This document shows, in pieces, positions 1 through 3,916 of a DNA stretch of 7,050 nucleotides. Location: contig CANMHZ010000060.1 of NCBI GenBank assembly GCA_947497635.1, forward strand, positions 1 through 7,050, read 5' to 3'. The stretch comes from Helicobacteraceae bacterium. GTDB taxonomy: Bacteria; Campylobacterota; Campylobacteria; Campylobacterales; Sulfurimonadaceae. The translations under genes were made by a program, and so were the position numbers. Every line of letters begins with the position of its first letter. Position 1 is the stretch's first letter. The notes below the pieces were generated by a model that did no database searches, was not told where the DNA came from, and was given only the letters and a program-made list of their open reading frames with translations.

Positions 1-861
1 TATTCGCATGGAGTGAAGACATTGTCGAGCGCCTTGACGTTTAAACAGCAGTTTGAACAGCGCCTTTATGAGAGGATGGAGAGTGAGGGGGGATGGTGCA
101 GTGAACCTTTTAATGTTGTTATCGGAGGAGGGGGACTGAGTGGTGTTGAAATCGCGGCGGAGATGGCGCATTATATTCGCATATTTCACCAAGACAATAC
201 CCTCACCTGTGACAATATTCATATCTTTTTGATTATCCCTCATGAAAGTGTTTTGGAGGGGATGGAGCCTTATCTCATCACCCAAGCAACGAAACGGCTT
301 TTGAAACTTGGGGTGAATATACTCAACCACTCCCGTATCACTTCCGTTGAAGAACACACCTTGATTTTGAATCACAAAGAGAAAATTTGTTTTGATTTTA
401 TGATTTTTACAGGGGGGATTATCGCCTCTACGCTCACGGCAGGGATGGATGTTCCTAAAAATAAAAAATCGCAATTGATTGTGGATGAATATCTAGCCGT
501 TTCTCAACACGAGGGGGTATTTGCGGCAGGTGATATTGCACAGCTTCACGACAAAGAGGGGAAACTGCTCCCTCCGACAGCGCAAACAGCAGAACAAAGC
601 GGTATGCATTCGGCGAATAATATTTTGGCATTGATAGAGGGAAAAGCAACGAAAGCCGCTAATATGCAAATGCAAGGGATGATGATTGCTCTTGGGGGGA
701 ATTATGCGAGTGTTTCGTTATTGGGATGGATTAGGGTGAGCGGGATCGTGGGGTATCTGATTAAAACGATTATTATGCGAGGATACCGTTATGGACTTCA
801 TATTCAGTGTACTAAAGGGATTAAAATGATGGATAAATCGAAAGGGCATTGCCGATTTTAG
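1..861 (+). CDS. Type II NADH:quinone oxidoreductase-like FAD/NAD(P) flavoprotein, 5' partial
   Basis: The reading frame is open from base 1, and the codons before the GTG at 13 (Tyr-Ser-His-Gly) fit the family's conserved run-in to this region, so the true start is upstream and about 120-140 N-terminal residues with the first FAD-binding GxGxxG are missing. Of 286 visible residues, GGGGLSGVEIAAE (about 42-54) is the second Rossmann fold that binds NAD(P)H, with a Glu ending the motif as in NDH-2 enzymes. A TGG strand end (about 137-139) and FAAGD (about 174-178), which contacts FAD, follow. The C-terminus (GWIRVSGIVGYLIKTIIMRGYRYGL) is hydrophobic and basic, like the membrane-associating tail of NDH-2. 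Family role: electron transfer from NADH to quinone at the inner membrane without proton pumping. A related disulfide-reductase-fold quinone reductase is possible; sulfide:quinone reductase is less likely given the GVEIAAE motif. Confidence 0.85.
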   Translation, partial: YSHGVKTLSSALTFKQQFEQRLYERMESEGGWCSEPFNVVIGGGGLSGVEIAAEMAHYIRIFHQDNTLTCDNIHIFLIIPHESVLEGMEPYLITQATKRLLKLGVNILNHSRITSVEEHTLILNHKEKICFDFMIFTGGIIASTLTAGMDVPKNKKSQLIVDEYLAVSQHEGVFAAGDIAQLHDKEGKLLPPTAQTAEQSGMHSANNILALIEGKATKAANMQMQGMMIALGGNYASVSLLGWIRVSGIVGYLIKTIIMRGYRYGLHIQCTKGIKMMDKSKGHCRF

Positions 862-881
862 AGAGGTTTAAACGTCTTAAA

Positions 882-892
882 TATGATACAAT
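882..892 (+). promoter_or_regulatory. Candidate -10 region of the antitoxin gene
   Basis: TATGAT (882-887) is followed at once by TACAAT (887-892), about 30 bases before the antitoxin ATG and just after the flavoprotein stop. No convincing -35 is visible, which is usual for sigma-70 promoters in Campylobacterota. A purine-rich AAGAGGG (908-914) lies 5 bases before the ATG and can act as ribosome binding site. Confidence 0.4.
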
Positions 893-919
893 TATTTCAA
901 ATGCCAAAGAGGGTGTAAG

Positions 920-1123
920 ATGCAAACAGTGACGTTAGAAGTTCAAGAGAGTGTGAGTGAAAAATTTATGTGGTTGTTGTCCCATTTTAAAAAAGATGAG
1001 ATTACGGTTATTAGCAATGAGAGGTTAGAATTTTTAAAGCGGATGCGTACGTCTGAAAATGAGATAAACGAAGGAAAAATCAAACCTTTTGACCTTAAAA
1101 GTTTAAGAGAAAAAGTTAGCTGA
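920..1123 (+). CDS. Antitoxin of a RelE/YafQ-type toxin-antitoxin pair
   Basis: A 67-residue charged protein beginning MQTVTLEVQESVSEKFMWLL. The N-terminus reads as a beta-strand plus helix dimer and DNA-binding part. The acidic/basic C-terminal tail (about residues 40-67) is of the kind that wraps the toxin in type II systems. I recognise the MQTVTLEV...EKFMWLLSHF pattern as a small antitoxin seen in Campylobacterota and other bacteria next to RelE-like toxins. The family name is from memory, not a search. The stop is directly followed by the ATG of the toxin remnant, the usual antitoxin-first arrangement. Antitoxins of this type neutralise the ribonuclease partner and usually repress their own promoter. 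The toxin here is broken, so the antitoxin may be an orphan, or may still counter a relative encoded elsewhere. Confidence 0.72.
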   Translation: MQTVTLEVQESVSEKFMWLLSHFKKDEITVISNERLEFLKRMRTSENEINEGKIKPFDLKSLREKVS

Positions 1124-1277
1124 ATGTATACGATTGATCAAACGGAATCATTTGAAAGGACAGCTCAAAAGTTTTTTAAAAAACATCGTGATTTATTGAA
1201 CCGATTTGAAGAAGTTGTTGAAATGCTCGAAGCTGATCCTTTTAATGGATATTGGCAGTCATGATGAGGTTTATTGA
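1124..1277 (+). pseudogene. RelE/YafQ-like mRNA interferase toxin, internal deletion plus frameshift
   Basis: The frame from ATG 1124 encodes a typical N-terminal part: MYTIDQTESFERTAQKFFKK, then HRDLLNRFEEVVEMLEADPF, the two-helix hairpin with a DPF turn. It stops early at TGA 1262-1264 after 46 residues; the family is about 85-95. In another frame, bases 1239-1277 encode LLMDIGSHDEVY followed by TGA. This matches the hallmark C-terminus of these toxins (..DIGSHDEVY) ending at the expected place. The N-terminal DPF and the C-terminal LLMDIG meet at about 1238-1247, so roughly 35-40 codons of the catalytic core are gone and the frame is changed. Both ends are otherwise well preserved, which points to one recent deletion rather than slow decay. 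The product cannot be an active endoribonuclease. Confidence 0.75.
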
Positions 1278-1305
1278 AATCGCTTTTGTCCCAAGTGTCG
1301 AAGTC

Positions 1306-1465
1306 TTCTCTCGTTCCCAAGCTCCAGCTTGGGAATGCATACTAAAGCCAAAGAGACAATAACAAACAATAGGTAGAAGCAGATATAAAACAGTCGAACG
1401 ATGTACCCGCATTTAATTACGTATACAATTGCATTCCCAAGCTAGAGAGACTGTGAACGAGAGAA
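1306..1465. repeat. REP/MITE-like palindromic element with inverted ends
   Basis: The outer ends are an 11-bp perfect inverted repeat: TTCTCTCGTTC (1306-1316) and GAACGAGAGAA (1455-1465). Inside it a 14-bp perfect inverted pair lies at 1326-1339 (AGCTTGGGAATGCA) and 1430-1443 (TGCATTCCCAAGCT). The left end also holds a tight hairpin: TTCCCAAGCT (1314-1323), CC, AGCTTGGGAA (1326-1335). The right end has lost one hairpin arm. The core (about 1343-1420) has no ORF of note. Layout and the TTCCCAAGCT / AGCTTGGGAA palindrome resemble dispersed REP-type repeats common in bacterial intergenic regions and mobilised in trans by REP-associated tyrosine transposases. That link is from memory. The element begins about 30 bases after the toxin remnant. 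Confidence 0.65.
1314..1335. repeat. Perfect 10-bp hairpin in the REP-like element
   Basis: TTCCCAAGCT and its exact reverse complement AGCTTGGGAA are separated by only CC. It would form a stable stem in RNA or single-stranded DNA. No T-run follows on the + strand, so it is unlikely to be an intrinsic terminator on its own. It could still stall transcription or protect 3' ends, as REP hairpins do. Confidence 0.8.
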
Positions 1466-1471
1466 ATTAGT

Positions 1472-1477
1472 TATAAT
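1472..1477 (+). promoter_or_regulatory. Candidate -10 box reading into the hydrophobic peptide ORF
   Basis: A perfect TATAAT inside the 9-mer TATAATTTT (1472-1480), between the REP-like element and the left arm of the nested-repeat module. A start near 1484 would give a leader of about 95 nt before the peptide ATG at 1578. The same 9-mer occurs in the opposite orientation at the other side of the module (1685-1693). No -35 is evident. Confidence 0.35.
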
Positions 1478-1539
1478 TTTAGTTCTGGTTGGCGATTATG
1501 AAGTGTGGATTGGTTTGTGAAGGAGAAGGTGGGACAGGG

Positions 1540-1565
1540 TCAGCCTTTAACTTCAGCCTTTAACT
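1540..1565 (+). repeat. Tandem duplication of a 13-bp unit
   Basis: TCAGCCTTTAACT occurs twice, perfectly and head to tail (1540-1552, 1553-1565), immediately before the AAGGA Shine-Dalgarno of the peptide ORF. CCTT (1557-1560) can pair with AAGG (1566-1569) over a 5-base loop. This would weakly mask the ribosome binding site, and the first copy offers a competing CCTT. Confidence 0.85.
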
Positions 1566-1577
1566 AAGGATATAACA

Positions 1578-1637
1578 ATGCGACCACTAATCATAATTGT
1601 TATAATCATTCTGCTTCTCGCAGAACGATTGTATTAA
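1578..1637 (+). CDS. 19-residue hydrophobic peptide, candidate type I (Ibs-like) toxin
   Basis: ATG at 1578 opens MRPLIIIVIIILLLAERLY, ending at TAA 1635-1637. AAGGA (1566-1570) lies 7 bases upstream, an ideal ribosome binding site, which argues against a chance ORF. Residues 4-14 are an unbroken Ile/Leu/Val run, flanked by Arg near the start and a short polar end closing in Tyr. Length, one Arg, an all-aliphatic core and a terminal aromatic recall the 18-19 residue Ibs toxins of E. coli, which insert in the inner membrane and are held off by the antisense Sib RNAs. The ORF sits inside nested inverted repeats, and an opposing TATAAT lies just downstream. Homology to Ibs is not claimed; such low-complexity peptides can converge. 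It could also be a small membrane regulator or not be translated. Confidence 0.45.
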   Translation: MRPLIIIVIIILLLAERLY

Positions 1638-1644
1638 AAGCATT

Positions 1645-1667
1645 TTAGAGAGTTCACAGCTCTCTAA
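1645..1667. repeat. 8-bp perfect hairpin after the peptide ORF
   Basis: TTAGAGAG (1645-1652) pairs with CTCTCTAA (1660-1667) over the loop TTCACAG. It starts 7 bases after the peptide stop. No T-run follows it on either strand, so termination is doubtful. It may be a 3' stabilising stem of the peptide mRNA, or a 5' stem of an antisense RNA started near 1681. Confidence 0.6.
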
Positions 1668-1760
1668 TCTGTCCCAGCTAGGTCAAAATTATATCTCATC
1701 AACATAAATCAAAACTTTCATAGTATCGCCAACCCATCCTGTATTATTTTATTTTTCCGA

Positions 1761-1766
1761 TATAAT
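1761..1766 (+). promoter_or_regulatory. -10 box directly abutting the start codon of the small membrane protein gene
   Basis: A perfect TATAAT (1761-1766) after a T-rich stretch (1744-1757) is separated by only five bases from the ATG at 1772. Transcription normally starts about 6-8 bases after the -10, so the mRNA would begin at or next to the A of ATG. No Shine-Dalgarno-like purine tract precedes this ATG. Confidence 0.5.
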
Positions 1767-1771
1767 TACGT

Positions 1772-2002
1772 ATGGCAAAAATAGATGAAATAAAAGAAAT
1801 TCTTAATACATTGCGTGTTGCGCTTACGATTGTTATTGGACTTGCTACTGTTATAGCAGGCAATGTAATATCTCGTATTGATGCAGGTAAATACGATTTT
1901 TGGTCTTGGTGTGGTGTTGTTTCGATTGTTTTATTGTCAATTGCTCTTATTTTTGTAGCTAAACTCTTGTCTAAACGGACAAAAGAAATAAAGGATTTAT
2001 AA
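1772..2002 (+). CDS. Small two-helix inner membrane protein, function unknown
   Basis: A 76-residue protein. A charged amphipathic N-terminus (MAKIDEIKEILNTLR) is followed by a hydrophobic segment at about 14-33. A short loop with RIDAGKYDFWSWC comes next, then a second hydrophobic segment at about 45-64 and a Lys/Arg-rich tail (KLLSKRTKEIKDL). The basic tail and the two segments suggest both ends are cytoplasmic. I do not recognise a functional family. The start is fixed by the lack of earlier in-frame codons and by the adjacent TATAAT; no ribosome binding site is seen, so leaderless initiation is possible. The stop overlaps the ATG of the next small ORF (TAATG), so the two are probably translated together. 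Confidence 0.7.
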   Translation: MAKIDEIKEILNTLRVALTIVIGLATVIAGNVISRIDAGKYDFWSWCGVVSIVLLSIALIFVAKLLSKRTKEIKDL

Positions 2003-2088
2003 TGAGTTTATCAATTGCTCTTGCTCTTGCTCTTGTTTTGTTTATGACAGCTTTCTTTTACAGTATTGTCAAAGTAGGGGAAGAATAA
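2002..2088 (+). CDS. 28-residue single-helix membrane miniprotein
   Basis: ATG 2002 overlaps the upstream stop by one base (TAATG). It is preceded by AAGGA (1991-1995) with 6-base spacing, inside the end of the previous gene. The product begins MSLSIALALALVLFMTAFFY and ends SIVKVGEE: one hydrophobic helix (about residues 4-21) with a short charged tail. The LALALAL part comes from a GCTCTT hexamer repeated three times. Strong coupling and a good ribosome binding site support real translation. The role is unknown; it may assemble with the two-helix protein upstream, like other small-protein pairs in membranes. Confidence 0.6.
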   Translation: MSLSIALALALVLFMTAFFYSIVKVGEE

Positions 2089-2100
2089 AAGGTGTCAAAA

Positions 2101-2124
2101 AAAAGTGTCAGTCAGCACTCTTTT
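2101..2124 (+). terminator. Weak candidate intrinsic terminator after the small membrane genes
   Basis: AGTGT (2104-2108) can pair with GCACT (2115-2119) with one G-U pair and a 6-base loop. A-run bases precede the stem and CTTTT (2120-2124) follows it. The stem is short and AT-rich, so termination would be partial. Its position between the miniprotein stop and the kdsA promoter fits a transcription boundary. Confidence 0.35.
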
Positions 2125-2171
2125 ACTTCTCCATAACCCCATAGGCTCAATGTCTTTTAAACCAAAGTGAG

Positions 2172-2177
2172 TACAAT
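2172..2177 (+). promoter_or_regulatory. Candidate -10 box of the kdsA cluster
   Basis: TACAAT lies 35 bases before the kdsA ATG, in the 124-base gap after the small membrane genes. A T-rich stretch (2151-2158) precedes it, with no clear -35. The GGAG ribosome binding site (2199-2202) is 10 bases from ATG. No other obvious promoter is seen within the cluster downstream, so this may drive the whole run to recG. Confidence 0.4.
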
Positions 2178-2212
2178 ACACCAATTAACTCAAAAACTGG
2201 AGTCGCCCCATA

Positions 2213-3007
2213 ATGATATTACTAGCTGGACCTTGCGTTATTGAGAGTGAAGCGTCGATTTTCAAAATTGCGAAATCTCTTGAGCGCTACCATAATGATC
2301 CCCGTTTTGATTTTTATTTCAAATCGAGCTTTGACAAGGCGAATCGTACCTCATTGGATAGCTACCGTGGACCAGGGCTTGAAGAGGGGTTGCGGATTTT
2401 GCAAAAGGTCAAAGAGGATTTTGGGTATAAGATTGTCACTGATGTGCATGAGAGCTATCAAGTACCAATTGCTGCTGAAGTGATTGATATGATCCAAATT
2501 CCTGCTTTTTTGTGCCGTCAGACCGATTTGTTGGTGGCAGCGGCAAAAACGGATAAAATTGTGAATATCAAAAAAGGGCAGTTTATGACCCCTGATGATA
2601 TGCGTTTTTCGGTTGCCAAAGTACTTAAAACCCGTGGATGTGATGAGGTGACGTACGAAGCATCTCAAAAAAATGGTGTTTTACTGTGTGAACGGGGTTC
2701 AACGTTCGGATACGGTAATCTCGTCGTTGATATGAGGGCATTACCGATTATGCGTCAATTTGCGCCTGTGATTTTCGATGCAACTCATTCGGTGCAAATG
2801 CCTGGAAACGGAAGTGGAAAAACGGGGGGAGATAGTTCGATGGTTCCCCATTTGGCACGCGCGGCGGCGGCAGTTGGGGTCGATGGATTTTTCTTTGAAA
2901 CCCATTTTGATCCAACGTGTGCGTTGAGCGATGGCCCGAATATGTTGCGATTAGAGCAGTTAGAAGAGTTAAGTGAGAAGTTATTGTTGTTGGATGCGAT
3001 AAAATAG
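2213..3007 (+). CDS. kdsA: 3-deoxy-D-manno-octulosonate 8-phosphate synthase, metal-dependent class
   Basis: A 264-residue cytoplasmic enzyme that condenses phosphoenolpyruvate with arabinose 5-phosphate to give Kdo-8-phosphate, the first committed step to the Kdo of the LPS inner core. Family motifs: AGPCVIES (5-12), KSSFDKANRTS (37-47), IPAFLCRQTDLL (96-107), KKGQF (120-124), ERG..FGYGNLVVDMR (160-175), FDATHSVQMP (188-197) and ALSDGPN (237-243). Cys8, His192, Glu229 and Asp240 match the four metal ligands known in the Aquifex aeolicus enzyme (Cys11, His185, Glu222, Asp233). E. coli has Asn in place of the Cys and needs no metal. A somewhat long loop (about 143-158) precedes ERG. The start at MILLAGPC is short but usual for Campylobacterota. 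It is the first gene of the housekeeping cluster, 34 bases before ribH. Confidence 0.96.
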   Translation: MILLAGPCVIESEASIFKIAKSLERYHNDPRFDFYFKSSFDKANRTSLDSYRGPGLEEGLRILQKVKEDFGYKIVTDVHESYQVPIAAEVIDMIQIPAFLCRQTDLLVAAAKTDKIVNIKKGQFMTPDDMRFSVAKVLKTRGCDEVTYEASQKNGVLLCERGSTFGYGNLVVDMRALPIMRQFAPVIFDATHSVQMPGNGSGKTGGDSSMVPHLARAAAAVGVDGFFFETHFDPTCALSDGPNMLRLEQLEELSEKLLLLDAIK

Positions 3008-3041
3008 TCAATACAAAAAATAAATTTTATAAAGGAAAAAT

Positions 3042-3512
3042 ATGACATTAATTGAAGGTAAATTAAGCGTTATAAACGGCAAAAAAGTAGCAATCGTTAG
3101 TACACGATGGAACCATTTTATTGTTGATCGACTTGTTGAGGGGGCAAAAGATGCTTTTTCACGACACGGCGGTAATGATGAGGATTTGACTCACGTTTTA
3201 GCTCCAGGAGCGTATGAACTTCCGATGGTTATTGATCGGCTTTTATCGACGGGAAAATACGATGCCGTTTGTGCATTAGGTGCGGTGATTCGCGGTTCTA
3301 CCCCTCATTTCGATTATGTTTCAGCTGAGGCTACCAAAGGGATTGCAACGATGAGTTTAAAACATCAAAAACCGGTTGCATTTGGACTATTGACCACGGA
3401 TACCATTGAGCAAGCCATTGAGCGAGCAGGGACAAAAGCAGGAAATAAAGGATTTGAAGCCATGACAGTAGTTATCGAAATGTTAGATTTATACGAAGCG
3501 ATTGGCGCATAA
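3042..3512 (+). CDS. ribH: 6,7-dimethyl-8-ribityllumazine synthase
   Basis: A 156-residue enzyme, the same length as the E. coli protein. It condenses 5-amino-6-ribitylamino-uracil with 3,4-dihydroxy-2-butanone 4-phosphate in the penultimate step of riboflavin synthesis. Visible motifs: TRWNHFIVDRLVEGA (21-35; the aromatic residue stacks on the substrate ring), APGAYELP (54-61), and GAVIRGSTPHFDYVSAEATKGI (80-101), in which His89 corresponds to the catalytic His. FGLLTTDT (114-121) and R128-AGTKAGNKG (to 137), a phosphate-binding segment, follow. The family assembles as pentamers or 60-mer capsids. AAGGA (3032-3036) is 5 bases before ATG. Its stop overlaps the nusB start by one base (TAATG). 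The kdsA-ribH-nusB order is, from memory, conserved in Campylobacter and relatives. Confidence 0.97.
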   Translation: MTLIEGKLSVINGKKVAIVSTRWNHFIVDRLVEGAKDAFSRHGGNDEDLTHVLAPGAYELPMVIDRLLSTGKYDAVCALGAVIRGSTPHFDYVSAEATKGIATMSLKHQKPVAFGLLTTDTIEQAIERAGTKAGNKGFEAMTVVIEMLDLYEAIGA

Positions 3513-3910
3513 TGGCAACACGTCATCAAGCCCGTATGGCAGTTGTAAGTTTATTGTATGCGTATGATTTAGGCAATAAAAGTATTGCAGATTTTAGTGA
3601 TGAGATTATGGAAGAGAAGAAAATCCGTAATAAACAGCGCGATTTTGCGATGGATTTGTTTCGTGGTGTAACGGAGCATTTAGTTGCCGTGGACGAAGCG
3701 ATTGAAAAACATCTGAAAGATTGGGATTTTGACCGTTTGGGTTCTATTGAGCGTGCAACACTTCGTTTGGGTGCGTATGAGATTATGTACGGTGAGCTTG
3801 ATTCTGCTGTGATTATCAACGAAGCGATTGAAGTAACCAAAGCGTTTGGGAGTGAGCAATCTCCGAAATTTATTAATGGTGTCCTTGACGCGATTTCAAA
3901 AGACAAGTAG
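3512..3910 (+). CDS. nusB: Transcription antitermination factor NusB
   Basis: A 132-residue all-helical RNA-binding protein. With S10 (NusE) it binds boxA in rRNA leaders to prevent Rho termination and aid ribosome assembly. The N-terminus ATRHQARMAVVSLLYAYD (2-19) is the basic RNA-binding helix. DWDFDRLGSIERATLRLGAYEI (about 70-91) and INEAIEVTKAFGSEQSPKFINGVLDAI (about 102-128) are the family's core signatures. Length is normal. Translation is probably coupled to ribH through the 1-base overlap; mqnC begins 6 bases after the stop. Confidence 0.96.
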   Translation: MATRHQARMAVVSLLYAYDLGNKSIADFSDEIMEEKKIRNKQRDFAMDLFRGVTEHLVAVDEAIEKHLKDWDFDRLGSIERATLRLGAYEIMYGELDSAVIINEAIEVTKAFGSEQSPKFINGVLDAISKDK

Positions 3911-3916
3911 AGACCA

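Larger units (their letters stand above)
1530..1681 (-). ncRNA. Hypothetical antisense RNA over the peptide ORF
   Basis: On the minus strand TATAAT (1693-1688) lies inside TATAATTTT and points into the module. Initiation near 1681 would give an RNA fully complementary to the peptide ORF, its Shine-Dalgarno and the 13-bp tandem repeat. The end is set arbitrarily at the inner TGGGACAG repeat; no terminator is visible. This would match the Sib/Ibs arrangement, in which the antisense RNA covers the whole toxin ORF. Only the -10 box is seen; no -35 is recognisable and transcription is inferred. Confidence 0.25.
1487..1734. mobile_element. Nested inverted-repeat module (about 248 bp) enclosing a hydrophobic peptide ORF
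   Basis: Outer arms: GGTTGGCGAT (1487-1496) and ATCGCCAACC (1725-1734), perfect over 10 bp. Both continue inward with TATGAA (left 1497-1502; right as its reverse complement, 1717-1722) and a GT-rich stretch ending in GATT. Inner arms: TGGGACAG (1530-1537) and CTGTCCCA (1669-1676). Two nested inverted pairs in the same order on both sides indicate one symmetric element or a repeat nested in another. The inside holds a 13-bp tandem duplication, the 19-codon ORF and an 8-bp hairpin. There is no transposase, so mobility would be in trans. No clear target-site duplication is visible. Calling it mobile is inference from the symmetry. Confidence 0.5.

Noticed and set aside
455..675. Minus-strand ORFs of 60-64 codons inside the flavoprotein gene
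   Set aside because: They are antisense shadows of a well-supported coding frame, with no ribosome binding site and atypical composition.
1314..1335. Strong hairpin as an intrinsic terminator of the toxin-antitoxin transcript
   Set aside because: The stem is good but no U-run follows; the next bases are TGCATAC. Its pairing with the distant right arm fits a repeat element better.
1261..1362. + strand frame starting at ATG 1261 through the REP-like hairpin
   Set aside because: It runs out of frame from the toxin remnant into a non-coding palindrome. Such spurious reading frames through REP-like repeats are common.
1556..1612. Minus-strand 18-codon ORF (MIITIMISGRIVISLVKG) opposite the hydrophobic peptide
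   Set aside because: It is the complement of the Ile/Leu-rich codons, which makes another hydrophobic frame likely by chance, and its upstream GAGAAG spacing is poor. The + strand ORF has the better start signal.
1686..1718. Minus-strand 10-codon ORF (MKVLIYVDEI) within the right repeat arm
   Set aside because: Too short to support, and part of it is the inverted-repeat sequence itself.
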